Assembly: GCF_044142105.1 (NCBI RefSeq)
Contig: NZ_JBGTYM010000006.1
Coordinates: forward strand, 1 to 64,000
From: Pseudogemmobacter sp044142105
GTDB taxonomy: Bacteria; Pseudomonadota; Alphaproteobacteria; Rhodobacterales; Rhodobacteraceae
Length of the DNA: 64,000 nucleotides
Direction: 5' to 3'
In this document: piece after piece, positions 50,474 to 59,189 of the stretch
Layout of the letters: each line of letters begins with the position of its first letter
Numbering within the stretch: the stretch's first letter is position 1
Translations under genes and position numbers: made by a program
The notes under the pieces: generated by a model
What the model saw: the letters and a program-made list of their open reading frames with translations, nothing else
What the model was told of the DNA's origin: nothing
Databases searched by the model: none

Positions 50474-53227
50474 ATGGCCCAGCGCGGTTCGCCCGAAACC
50501 GTCAAGCGCAAGGAGCTTGTCGGAAAACTCAACGAAACCTGCCTGCGGGCCTTCTCGGCTGCTGCGCAAAGCGCCAAGGCGCGCGGCAACCCCTATGTGG
50601 AACTAGCGCATTTCATCGAGGCGCTGTCGCGGACGGAACGCACCGATTTCGATATCATCTGCCAGTCGGCCGGCGTCGATGGCGCGCGGATGGAAGGCGA
50701 TATCCAGCGCGCCCTGGACAAGCTGCCGCATGGCGCAAGCGCGGTCGAGGAATTCTCGGACCATATTTTCCACGCGATCCGCGAAGCCTGGACCTATGGC
50801 AAGGTCGAGAAGGATCAGGACAAGGTCCGCTCGGCCTATGTGCTGGTCGCGGCGATGAAGACGGCGGTGCTGGAAGGGCTGCTGCTGAAGATCAGCCTGG
50901 AATTCGACAAGATCGACCCGGAAACGCTGGAACCGGCGCTGGAGGGGCTGCTGGAGGCCTCGGTCGAAACCGATGCCCCTGCTGCTGCGGCCGAGCCCGG
51001 CGCACCCAAGCCCCAGGGCAAGTCGGCGCTGGGGCAATATGCGACGAACCTGACCCAGCGCGCCAAGGACGGCAAGATCGACCCGGTGATCGGTCGCGAC
51101 ATGGAAATCCGCCAGATCATCGACATCCTGATGCGGCGGCGGCAGAACAACCCGATCCTCACGGGCGAGGCCGGGGTGGGCAAAACCGCCGTGGTCGAGG
51201 GCTTCGCCCTGCGTCTGGCGCGCGGCGACGTGCCGCCGCAATTGCAGAATGTCGACCTGTGGATGCTGGACATCGGGCTGATGCAGGCCGGGGCATCTGT
51301 GAAGGGCGAATTCGAAAAGCGCCTGAAGGCGGTGATCGACGAGGTTCAGGGCAGCCCGAAACCCATCATCCTGTTCATCGACGAGGCGCATACCCTGATC
51401 GGGGCCGGGGGCGCTGCGGGCACGGGCGATGCCGCAAACCTGTTGAAACCGGCGCTGGCGCGCGGCGAGTTGCGCACCGTCGCCGCGACGACCTGGGCAG
51501 AGTACAAGGAACATATTGAAAAGGACCCCGCCCTGACCCGCCGCTTCCAGGTGGTCAAGGTCGAGGAACCTTCGGAAGATGCCGCCATCCGCATGCTGCG
51601 CGGCATCGCGGGCGTTCTGGAGAAGCACCACAAGGTCGAGATTCTGGACGAGGCAATCCAGAGCGCCGTCCGCCTGTCGCATCGCTATATTCCGGCGCGG
51701 CAATTGCCCGACAAGGCGATCTCGCTGCTCGACACCGTCTGCGCCCGCGTCGCCGTCAGCCAGCACGCCACCCCCGCCGAGGTGGAAGACATCGAACGCC
51801 GCTTGCAGGCGCTTGAGGTCGAGGCCGCGATCATCTCGCGCGAGGGCGCCGTCGGCATCGAGGTGGCCGAGCGCGAGGCCGATGTGAGTACCGCGCTGGA
51901 GACCGCGCGCGGTGAGCTGGAAGCTGCGAAGACCCGTTGGGATGGGGAAAAGGCCTTGGTGGATGAGGTCCTGGACCTGCGCGCCAAGCTGCGCGCCGAG
52001 GGTTTGCCGGTCGATGACAGCGGCGTCGCTCCGCCCTCCGGCGAAGCCCTTGCCGATCCCAGCGCCGCGCCGCCCGAGGAGGGCGAAACCGCAGGCGAAG
52101 CGCCCGATGCGGCAACTCCCAGAATGACCGCCGAAGAACGCGCGGCAACGCTGGACAGCCTCAAGACCAAGATGGCAGAGCTGGCGAAACTTCAGGGCGA
52201 ACGCCCGCTGATCCTGCCCTCGGTCGACCGTATCGCCGTGGGCGGCGTGGTGCAGGACTGGACCGGCATCCCCGCCGGCCGGATGCTCGCCAGCCAGGCC
52301 GAACAGGCGCTGCAACTGGCGTCGATCCTTGCCCAGCGTGTCGTGGGCCAGGACCATGCGATGAAGATGATCGCCAACCGCATCCAGACCAGCCTTGCGG
52401 GCCTTGGCGCGCCGGAAAAACCCGTGGGCGTCTTCATGCTTGCGGGCCCCTCGGGCGTCGGCAAGACCGAGACCGCTCTGGCGTTGGCGGAAACCCTGTT
52501 CGGCGGCGAGCAGAACCTGATCTCCATCAACATGTCGGAATTCCAGGAAGCCCATACCGTCTCGACCCTGAAAGGCGCGCCGCCCGGCTATGTGGGCTAT
52601 GGCAAGGGCGGCATCCTGACGGAAGCCGTCCGCCGCCGCCCCTATTCGGTCGTGCTGCTGGACGAGGTCGAAAAGGCCCATCCCGACGTCCATGAAATCT
52701 TCTTTCAGGTCTTCGACAAGGGGATGATGGATGACAGCGAAGGCCGCCGGATCGATTTCAAGAACTGCCTGATCCTCCTTACCACCAATGTCGGCAGCGA
52801 AGAGATCATGGCGATGACCGACGACGGCCGCGGCACCGCAGATCTTGAGGAACTGACCGGCTCGCTGCGCGCGCCGATGCTGAAAACCTTTCCCGCCGCC
52901 CTTCTGGGCCGGATCGTCACCATCCCCTATTACCCGCTGTCGGATGCGATGATCGAGGCCATCGCCGGACACAAGCTGCGCGGCATCGCCCGGCGGCTTG
53001 AAGCCGGGCATGATGCAGAACTGGTGATCGGTGAGGGCGTGATGGACCAGATCAAGGCCCGCTGCACGGAACTGGAATCGGGCGGCCGGATGATCGACGC
53101 GATCCTGACCAACACGCTTCTTCCCGAACTGTCGCGTCAGGTCCTGAACCGCAAGCTGGAAGGCGTGCCGCTGTCAAAGGTCACGGTCACCGGCACGCCC
53201 GAAGGCTTTGCCTACGCTTTCGAGTAG
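50474..53227 (+). CDS. clpV: T6SS ATPase ClpV (TssH)
   Basis: A 917-residue AAA+ disassemblase that recycles the contracted TssB-TssC sheath. It has the Clp N-domain (residues about 10-160), first Walker A GEAGVGKTA near 232 with LFIDEAHTLIGAGG, an M-domain coiled coil with an acidic Ala/Pro insertion (around 515-545), second Walker A GPSGVGKTE near 657 and LLDEVEKAHPDVHEIFFQVF. The C-terminal ClpB D2-small domain is complete. The ATG at 50474 has GAAAGG seven bases upstream. It starts the rightward operon; the DUF2169 gene follows after six bases. Confidence 0.94.
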   Translation: MAQRGSPETVKRKELVGKLNETCLRAFSAAAQSAKARGNPYVELAHFIEALSRTERTDFDIICQSAGVDGARMEGDIQRALDKLPHGASAVEEFSDHIFHAIREAWTYGKVEKDQDKVRSAYVLVAAMKTAVLEGLLLKISLEFDKIDPETLEPALEGLLEASVETDAPAAAAEPGAPKPQGKSALGQYATNLTQRAKDGKIDPVIGRDMEIRQIIDILMRRRQNNPILTGEAGVGKTAVVEGFALRLARGDVPPQLQNVDLWMLDIGLMQAGASVKGEFEKRLKAVIDEVQGSPKPIILFIDEAHTLIGAGGAAGTGDAANLLKPALARGELRTVAATTWAEYKEHIEKDPALTRRFQVVKVEEPSEDAAIRMLRGIAGVLEKHHKVEILDEAIQSAVRLSHRYIPARQLPDKAISLLDTVCARVAVSQHATPAEVEDIERRLQALEVEAAIISREGAVGIEVAEREADVSTALETARGELEAAKTRWDGEKALVDEVLDLRAKLRAEGLPVDDSGVAPPSGEALADPSAAPPEEGETAGEAPDAATPRMTAEERAATLDSLKTKMAELAKLQGERPLILPSVDRIAVGGVVQDWTGIPAGRMLASQAEQALQLASILAQRVVGQDHAMKMIANRIQTSLAGLGAPEKPVGVFMLAGPSGVGKTETALALAETLFGGEQNLISINMSEFQEAHTVSTLKGAPPGYVGYGKGGILTEAVRRRPYSVVLLDEVEKAHPDVHEIFFQVFDKGMMDDSEGRRIDFKNCLILLTTNVGSEEIMAMTDDGRGTADLEELTGSLRAPMLKTFPAALLGRIVTIPYYPLSDAMIEAIAGHKLRGIARRLEAGHDAELVIGEGVMDQIKARCTELESGGRMIDAILTNTLLPELSRQVLNRKLEGVPLSKVTVTGTPEGFAYAFE

Positions 53228-53233
53228 CGCGCG

Positions 53234-54346
53234 ATGCGCATCTTAAGCAGCACCCGTTTCCTTGCCCAATCCACGCAGGGCACAGACATCGCCGGCAGGA
53301 CCTACCTGTCGCTGGTGATCAAGGGGACATGGGATTTCCCCGAGCCCGGGCAGACGCCGCGCAAGGCCAAGCTGCAGCGTACGCTGGTGATGGCCGATGA
53401 ATTCACCGGCCCGCCCGGCTTTTCCGCGCCGCTCTGGGAGACGGATTTCGCTTTCCGCAAACCCCATGCCGAAGTGATCGCCCAAGGCGCCGCCTATGCC
53501 CCCGGCGGCCAGCCGGTCGAGCGGGTCCGCGTCGGCCTTCGCGTCGGCGACTGGACCAAGCAGTTTGACGTGGTCGGGCCGCGGCAATGGCGCACGCTGG
53601 GCCCGACCATCACCGCCACTAAACCCTATCCCTTCACCCGCCTGCCTTTTTCCTATGACACGGCTTTTGGCGGCCCCGACCGCTCGCTCGGCGATGTGCC
53701 GAACCGGCCCGCCTATGCCGACAATCCCTTCGGCCTCGGCTTCGCCACCGTCCGCGCGGGCAGCCGGATCGACGGGCTGGACCTGCCCTTGACCGAGGCG
53801 CCGGACGATCCCGTCCTCTCGCCCTTTGGGGCACATCGCCCGATGGCGCTGGGTCCTCTGCCACGCATCATTCCCGCCCGCGCCCGCCTGGGCGGCACCT
53901 ATGATGACAACTGGAAGGACAATATCTTTCCGTTCCTGCCGCCCGATTTCGACGAGCGCTACTATCAGGCCGCGCCGCAGGACCAGTGGATTTCCAGACC
54001 CGCGCCCGGAACGCCGGTGGTCATCGTCGGCATGACGCCACGCGGTCGCGAGGAATTCCGTCTTCCCGACACGACGCTGCCCGTCCGCCTGTTCCGCGGC
54101 CGCGAAGTGGCGCTTGACGCCACGCTTGTCGCCGACACGCTGACCTTCGACACCGAGGCACGGCAGTTCACGCTCGCCTGGCGCTGCGAGGCCCCGATCC
54201 GCCGCACCATCGGCGAGTTCACCGAGTCCTGGATCGGCCCGCCCTCGCCCGGGCTGCGCCGGGCCTATGCCTGGGGCAAGGAGTATCTCGTTCTGCCACC
54301 GGTTGTCCGCCCGGATGACCAGATCGCCGGGGCCGCTGCGCCATGA
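53234..54346 (+). CDS. DUF2169-family T6SS effector-loading protein
   Basis: A 370-residue cytoplasmic protein of the DUF2169 family, which acts as an adaptor or chaperone for PAAR-linked T6SS effectors. Diagnostic segments: YLSLVIKGTWDFPEPGQTPR, PFTRLPFSYDTAFGGPDR and FDERYYQAAPQDQW. It follows clpV directly and is coupled to the next gene by ATGA overlap; the PAAR-like DUF4150 gene is two genes downstream, which fits a dedicated effector cassette. Confidence 0.88.
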   Translation: MRILSSTRFLAQSTQGTDIAGRTYLSLVIKGTWDFPEPGQTPRKAKLQRTLVMADEFTGPPGFSAPLWETDFAFRKPHAEVIAQGAAYAPGGQPVERVRVGLRVGDWTKQFDVVGPRQWRTLGPTITATKPYPFTRLPFSYDTAFGGPDRSLGDVPNRPAYADNPFGLGFATVRAGSRIDGLDLPLTEAPDDPVLSPFGAHRPMALGPLPRIIPARARLGGTYDDNWKDNIFPFLPPDFDERYYQAAPQDQWISRPAPGTPVVIVGMTPRGREEFRLPDTTLPVRLFRGREVALDATLVADTLTFDTEARQFTLAWRCEAPIRRTIGEFTESWIGPPSPGLRRAYAWGKEYLVLPPVVRPDDQIAGAAAP

Positions 54347-55380
54347 GCCGCCCGCTGCATATCACTGCCGCCGGAATGGTCACCTGCGTCGGGCTGGACG
54401 CTGCCGCCTCCTGCGCGGCGATGCGGGCGCGGCTGGACGGTTTCGCCGAGACGCGCTTTCTGGGCACCGAAGGCGCCTGGCTGATCGGCGGCGGCGTGCC
54501 CCTGCCCCGCAACTGGATCGGGATGAAACGGCAGGCCTATCTTGCCGCCGGGGCCTTGATGGACATCGAGCGCCAGCACCCGGGAACCCTTGCCGCGACG
54601 CCCCTTCTTCTCTGTCTGGCCGAAACCGACCGCCCCGGTCGCCCGGTCAACGACGCCGAGGCGTTCCTTCAGCAGCTCGCCCAGATCCTGGGCAGCCCCG
54701 CCTCCCCCCAAATCCAAGTCATCGCGCATGGCAGGCCTTCGGGCTTCGTCGCGCTCGATCTTGCGCGCAGAATGATCGCCGAAGGCGCGCGAGCGGTGCT
54801 GATTCTGGGTGTCGACAGCTATCTGACCGCGCAATCCGTCAGCCATTACCTGAACCACAGCCGCCTGCTCTGCCCCGGCAATGCCAATGGCTTCATCCCC
54901 GGCGAGGCCGCCGCCGCCATCCTCTGCACCGCCGCGCCGGGGCCGATCCGCATGACGGGGCTCGGTCTCGCCCGCGAGGTGGCGCATATCTACAATGCGG
55001 CGGACACGGGCGGGGCGGATCTGCCGCTGCGCGGCGATGGCATGACCCGCGCCTATGACCTTGCCATGACCGAGGCCAGTGTCGACCTGGCCCATGTCGA
55101 ATACCGCATCTCGGATCTGATCGGAGAGCAGTATTTCTTCAAGCAGGCGGCGCTTGCCTCGCTGCGGCTCGAACGGGGGCGCATCCCGTTTCAGGACCTG
55201 TGGAGCCCGGCGGAATCGCTGGGCAATATCGGCGCCGCGGTGGTGCCGGTGATGGCCGGTCAGCTCATGATGGCCGAGCGCCGCGGCTATGCGCCGGGAA
55301 GCCCCGCGCTGATGGAAGGCTCGGGCGATGACGGTGCCTGTGGCGCTGCGGTCTTTCACGCCGTGCGGAGGGCCGCCTGA
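54343..55380 (+). CDS. ketosynthase-fold protein lacking the catalytic cysteine
   Basis: A 345-residue thiolase-fold protein. The segment ALDLARRMIAEGARAVLILG-VDSY and the later GFIPGEAAAAILC follow the ketosynthase (FabF/KAS) pattern. Where active enzymes have A-C-A-S-G, this protein has G-R-P-S-G, so Arg131 stands in place of the nucleophilic Cys, and it cannot be an ordinary condensing enzyme. Proteins of this kind are found next to DUF2169 and DUF4150 genes in T6SS effector loci, and the role here is probably structural or in effector maturation. Coupled to both neighbours by ATGA and TGATG overlaps. Confidence 0.75.
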   Translation: MSRPLHITAAGMVTCVGLDAAASCAAMRARLDGFAETRFLGTEGAWLIGGGVPLPRNWIGMKRQAYLAAGALMDIERQHPGTLAATPLLLCLAETDRPGRPVNDAEAFLQQLAQILGSPASPQIQVIAHGRPSGFVALDLARRMIAEGARAVLILGVDSYLTAQSVSHYLNHSRLLCPGNANGFIPGEAAAAILCTAAPGPIRMTGLGLAREVAHIYNAADTGGADLPLRGDGMTRAYDLAMTEASVDLAHVEYRISDLIGEQYFFKQAALASLRLERGRIPFQDLWSPAESLGNIGAAVVPVMAGQLMMAERRGYAPGSPALMEGSGDDGACGAAVFHAVRRAA

Positions 55381-56387
55381 TGCCCGACGTCTACGCCAAT
55401 GGTCTGGAAATCTCGGGCAAGGCGGTGCAGGCCCAGACCATCGCCGCCTTTCCCGATGTCTGCTTCACCCCGCCCGAGAACCCGGCCACGCCCCCTGGCG
55501 TGCCGATCCCCTATCCCAGCTTCGGCATGGCCTCGGATACCGAGAACGGCACTGCGACTGTCTTCATCTCGGGCAAGACGGTCAACATCAAGAACAAGTC
55601 CGATGAATCCAAGACCAGCGGGACCGAAGCGGGCTGTGCCGCGAAGAAGGGTGTCATCACCTCGAAGAACACCGGCAAGAAGTATTTCAACAGCTGGTCT
55701 GCGGATGTGAAGTTCGAAGGCGAGCCGGTGATCCGCTTTACCGACCTTGCCACCCACAACCACGCCTCGCCCATCGGCAATACCGGCCCCTGGCCTGACA
55801 TTTGCAAGGCCAATCCCGCCGTCACCGCCTGCGCCGCCACGCTGGCGAAGCACGGGATGCCGGTCCATACCCATGGCAAAAGCGATTGCACCACCCCGGC
55901 GGAAAAGGCGGCGGGCAAGAAGCCGATGAAGGAATCCGAGCATTTCTTCGAGAATCAGATGCTGCAAAAGGCGCGCGGCGGACCGAATTACAAGAATTTC
56001 CCCGGCTATGACGTCGATCAGGCCCCCTGCGTCTGCATGACCTCGCGCCATGACGATGGCACGGGATTCGGCAAGCGCGGCGGTGGCTCCAAGAAGGACA
56101 CGCCGCACAATCTGAAGACCGCCGACATGCGGGAATTCCTGGCCGAGAACACGAACCCGCAACCGACCGTGGGCGAGGCCTGCGACGAGACGATGAAGGC
56201 CGTCGGCAAACATCACGAGGCGCTGGAGAAGAAGACAGACGCCGAGAAGAAAGAAGTTCTGGATTGCCTGACGCTGATCATCCTGTCCTATCTGGCGGCC
56301 TGTGCCAAACCGGTGCAGGACAGCCCGACCAGCAAACCGCGCCAGCCCACCATCGCCGAAATCCGCGGCGTGAAGGTAAGGACATGA
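55380..56387 (+). CDS. DUF4150 PAAR-like protein with C-terminal candidate toxin domain
   Basis: A 335-residue protein. Residues 1 to about 135 are a DUF4150 PAAR-like domain (PPGVPIPYPSFGMASDTENG; SGTEAGCAAKKGVITSKNTG; FTDLATHNHASPIGNTGPWP) that would sharpen the VgrG tip. Residues about 170-335 form a separate Cys/His/Lys-rich domain containing APCVCMTSRHDDGTGFGKRG and KKDTPHNLKTADMREFLAEN, followed by a long helix. This layout suits a T6SS effector with a C-terminal toxin, possibly a nuclease, but no known toxin family is recognised. Encoded after the DUF2169 adaptor and before a candidate immunity gene. Confidence 0.78.
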   Translation: MPDVYANGLEISGKAVQAQTIAAFPDVCFTPPENPATPPGVPIPYPSFGMASDTENGTATVFISGKTVNIKNKSDESKTSGTEAGCAAKKGVITSKNTGKKYFNSWSADVKFEGEPVIRFTDLATHNHASPIGNTGPWPDICKANPAVTACAATLAKHGMPVHTHGKSDCTTPAEKAAGKKPMKESEHFFENQMLQKARGGPNYKNFPGYDVDQAPCVCMTSRHDDGTGFGKRGGGSKKDTPHNLKTADMREFLAENTNPQPTVGEACDETMKAVGKHHEALEKKTDAEKKEVLDCLTLIILSYLAACAKPVQDSPTSKPRQPTIAEIRGVKVRT

Positions 56388-56391
56388 CACC

Positions 56392-57336
56392 ATGGTAAAA
56401 CGTCAGATGCCCGAAGAAGGCTGGGAGATCGACCGGCTCGCCCCCGATGAGGTCGATATCGAGGCGATGGAGGCCTTCCATCTGGGCGGCGACCGCTTCA
56501 GCGCCAGCTTCGAATTGTCGAACGACCGCAGCGAATTTGCCCGCTCCTTCCTGCTGGACGTGCGGTTCGGCACCTCGCTGACCTTCGACATCCGCTTGCG
56601 GGTCGAGGATTCGATCCTGTCCCATGCCAGCCTGGCGCCGGATCGGCATCTGGTGCTGGAATTGGGCGGGATCATCCACCATCTGCAACCCGGCGGCGAC
56701 ACCGAGGTCACGCTGAAACCCAGCCGCCTGCGCCGGATCTGGGCGCTGGATGACCGGCATCAATATCTGATCGGCGATCGCGGCATCTCGTTCCTGCGTG
56801 AAGGCGGCGACTGGCAGGCGATCGAACCCTATGGCGACAGCCTTTTCAAATCGGTCCATGGCCTCAGCCCCCAGACCATCCACGCCTGCGGCACGAGGGG
56901 AGAGGTTGTCCGTCTGGAAGGGCGGCGCTGGGTGCCGCTGGACGTGCCAGTCCAGACCGAATTCAAGGCGGTCCATCTGGGACAGGACGGGACCCTCCAC
57001 CTCGCCGGAACCGAGGGCCAATGCTATGCCATCCGCGACAGCGAACTGATCCCGCTGGCCAATCAGGGCTGGAGCTACATGGGCATCGCCGAGTTCAAGG
57101 GCCAGCGCTACTGGAGCGACGCGAATTTCGGCCTGTCCATCCAGCGCGGCGACAGGATCGAGCCTTTCCGCGCGCTGGGTCAGGGCTTCACCATGCATGC
57201 CTCGTCCGACCTTCTGGCCATTGCCGGATGGAAAGAGGTCTTCCTTTTCGACGGCGAGAACTGGTCGGGCTTCGAGCTGGGCTATGACGGCACTCTTTTC
57301 CTCAGCCAGCTCGACATGACCCAGTTCGGCGGCTGA
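56392..57336 (+). CDS. propeller-like protein, candidate immunity to the adjacent effector
   Basis: A 314-residue protein without a signal peptide, made of repeated short beta units (HQYLIGDRGISFLREGGDWQ; TIHACGTRGEVVRLEGRRWV; TLHLAGTEGQCYAIRDSELI; DLLAIAGWKEVFLFDGENWS), spaced 40-45 residues apart like blades of a beta-propeller. It starts four bases after the effector candidate. The paired position and cytoplasmic location fit an immunity protein or a chaperone. Nothing in the sequence proves either role. Confidence 0.65.
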   Translation: MVKRQMPEEGWEIDRLAPDEVDIEAMEAFHLGGDRFSASFELSNDRSEFARSFLLDVRFGTSLTFDIRLRVEDSILSHASLAPDRHLVLELGGIIHHLQPGGDTEVTLKPSRLRRIWALDDRHQYLIGDRGISFLREGGDWQAIEPYGDSLFKSVHGLSPQTIHACGTRGEVVRLEGRRWVPLDVPVQTEFKAVHLGQDGTLHLAGTEGQCYAIRDSELIPLANQGWSYMGIAEFKGQRYWSDANFGLSIQRGDRIEPFRALGQGFTMHASSDLLAIAGWKEVFLFDGENWSGFELGYDGTLFLSQLDMTQFGG

Positions 57337-57347
57337 GGCCGGCGCCC

Positions 57348-57716
57348 TTAGGGGGGCAGCGTCTGGGCCAGATAGTCGCGCACCTTGGCAAGATCCAGAT
57401 CGGCGACGCGCAGCCCGGCCGCGGCGGGCTGCAACATGCGGATCACGAACAGCTCTCCCGGCTCGGGATAGTCGGCATAGCGTTCCTGGGCCATGGCCTG
57501 TCCCGCCGCGCCGGCAAGGCGCAGACCGTCCAGATGCGCCTCGAGCCGTTCCAGCAGCCGCGCTATGCGCAGCTCGTCGAGTTCGGGGTTTTCCTCGGGA
57601 AACAGCCGCGCCCGGTCATAGACCGTCCAGAGAAAGGCCGCCTGTTCGGCATGCTGGCGCAGGATATGGGTAAGCTGCGGCACCGCAGGCTCGGGGAAGG
57701 ACGGGGCATCCTGCAT
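57348..57716 (-). CDS. TIGR02270-like protein, truncated after the N-terminal domain
   Basis: A 122-residue protein resembling only the start of the TIGR02270 family (EQAAFLWTVYDRARLFPEEN; LDELRIARLLERLEAHLDGL; EPGELFVIRM), whose members are usually about 400 residues with HEAT-like repeats and are found in T6SS effector loci. The reading frame ends at LPP, 11 bases before the convergent propeller-protein gene, so no room remains for the repeats. It is either a short natural variant or a remnant left by cassette exchange. It follows the DUF6484 gene by eight bases. Confidence 0.62.
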   Translation of the reverse strand: MQDAPSFPEPAVPQLTHILRQHAEQAAFLWTVYDRARLFPEENPELDELRIARLLERLEAHLDGLRLAGAAGQAMAQERYADYPEPGELFVIRMLQPAAAGLRVADLDLAKVRDYLAQTLPP

Positions 57717-57724
57717 GCAGGACC

Positions 57725-58150
57725 TCAGTTCAGGTTGACCGACCCGCCGCGGATACGGTTTGACCGCGCGGCATGGCTGACAAGATCGGTGCCGCGTATG
57801 GTGATATGGCCATCGGCCTCCATCACGATGCTGGCCTTGCCGACGCGCAGTTCGATCTTCTCTTGCGCCGTCAGGCGCAGCATCTCGCCATCGGCCACCA
57901 CCAGCGGCGCCTTCGCCACCCTTGCGGGTTCGATGATCCGCCCGACGATCAGCGGCCGGTCGCGGGCGCCATCCTCGAACAAAAGCGCGACTTCCGCCCC
58001 CACATCCGCCGAGGACAGCGGCGCCAGGCTGCGCGCGGCGATGGCATGATCCTTCTCATTGCCAGGGAACACGACCAGCGGCCTGTCCTCCTGGAAGCCC
58101 AGAAGAAGCCCGATCACAACGCCATCCACCTTCTGCCGGTCTGCAATCAT
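57725..58150 (-). CDS. DUF6484-like T6SS-associated protein
   Basis: A 141-residue protein with the DUF6484 pattern: KVDGVVIGLLLGFQEDRPLV, ARSLAPLSSADVGAEVALLF and DGARDRPLIVGRI, then an OB-like/beta-prism tail (EKIELRVGKASIVMEADGHI) reminiscent of VgrG gp5 strands. Probably a spike- or effector-associated part. The ATG at 58150 is chosen because the conserved region starts here; the longer frame to 58294 would add 48 unconserved residues. Operon with the truncated TIGR02270-like gene. Confidence 0.72.
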   Translation of the reverse strand: MIADRQKVDGVVIGLLLGFQEDRPLVVFPGNEKDHAIAARSLAPLSSADVGAEVALLFEDGARDRPLIVGRIIEPARVAKAPLVVADGEMLRLTAQEKIELRVGKASIVMEADGHITIRGTDLVSHAARSNRIRGGSVNLN

Positions 58151-58306
58151 CGCCTGAAATCCCTGGTTCAATACCGAAAGGATACACCCGTCCGGCCCTT
58201 GGGGCGACGAAAATCTGCGTGGGCCAAAGCGGCCCGATCCGAAAGGCTTGGCATCGCACAACCCGCCTTCTATGCTGCCGCGAAACCTGCACAAAAGGTG
58301 TTTTCA

Positions 58307-59101
58307 GTGCCGCGCTCCCTTCTGGCCTTCGCCCTTTCCCTGACCCTCGCCGCCCCCGCAATCGCCGCACCCTGCTCGGATACCGGCGGCAAATACGAAG
58401 ACTGGAAGCCCGTCATGGCCAAAGAGGCCCGCGCCGAAGGCGTGGGCGAAAAAGGCATCGCCGCGCTGATGGGCACCAGCTATTCCAAAGCCACCATTTC
58501 CGCCGATCGCGGTCAGAAAAGCTTCAAATACTCGCTCGAGAAGTTCCTTCAGGTGCGCGGCGCCGACACGATTATTTCGCAGGGCCGGTCGAAGAAGAAG
58601 AAGAACGCCGATTTCTGGGCCGGGATCGAGCGGACCTATGGCGTGCCCGCCGGGGTGATCCTGGCGATTCACGGCATGGAAACCGGCTTCGGCAATTTCA
58701 TGGGTGATACCAACGTGGTCTCGGCCATCGCGACGCTGACCTATGACTGCCGCCGCTCCGATTATTTCCGTCCGCATCTGATCGCGGCGCTGATGCTGGT
58801 CGATGAAGGCTCGATCAGTTCGAAATCGGTCGGCGCCAAGCATGGCGAATTGGGCCATACCCAGTTCCTGCCGGGCAATGCACTGAAATACGGCGTCGAC
58901 GGTAATGGCGATGGCCGCGTCGACCTGACGAATTTCACCGATGCCATGGCCTCGACCGCCAATTACCTGCGCCAGAAGGGTTGGCAGGCCGGCAAGGGCT
59001 ATCAGGAAGGCGAGCCCAATTTCGCCGTGATCAAGGAATGGAACGCCGCCAAGGTCTATCAGCAGGCCATCGCGCTGATGGGCAAGCGGATCGACGGCTG
59101 A
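58307..59101 (+). CDS. MltB-family lytic murein transglycosylase
   Basis: A 264-residue exported enzyme that cleaves peptidoglycan glycan strands to 1,6-anhydro products. Signal peptide VPRSLLAFALSLTLAAPAIA, then the SLT_2 domain with AIHGMETGFGNFMGDTNVVS (catalytic Glu in METGFG) and GELGHTQFLPGNALKYGVDG. No C-terminal peptidoglycan-binding domain. The start is GTG at 58307, with AAAGG eight bases upstream; the GTG at 58298 is less well placed. Stand-alone housekeeping wall enzyme. Confidence 0.88.
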   Translation: MPRSLLAFALSLTLAAPAIAAPCSDTGGKYEDWKPVMAKEARAEGVGEKGIAALMGTSYSKATISADRGQKSFKYSLEKFLQVRGADTIISQGRSKKKKNADFWAGIERTYGVPAGVILAIHGMETGFGNFMGDTNVVSAIATLTYDCRRSDYFRPHLIAALMLVDEGSISSKSVGAKHGELGHTQFLPGNALKYGVDGNGDGRVDLTNFTDAMASTANYLRQKGWQAGKGYQEGEPNFAVIKEWNAAKVYQQAIALMGKRIDG

Positions 59102-59123
59102 CCCGCCCTTCCCGTCCGCCCTG

Positions 59124-59148
59124 GGCGGCCCGTCACGCAAGGGCCGCC
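59124..59148. terminator. hairpin after the transglycosylase gene
   Basis: GGCGGCCC-GTCACGCAA-GGGCCGCC, a perfect 8-bp GC stem 22 bases past the stop codon. No T-run follows, so termination is only probable. Confidence 0.45.
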
Positions 59149-59189
59149 GGGCAGACGATGTAAGGGCGCAGGCGAAAGAGGACGCGCCC

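Noticed and set aside
50603..53011. Long minus-strand frame opposite clpV
   Set aside because: ClpV is unmistakable on the plus strand; this is its antisense shadow.
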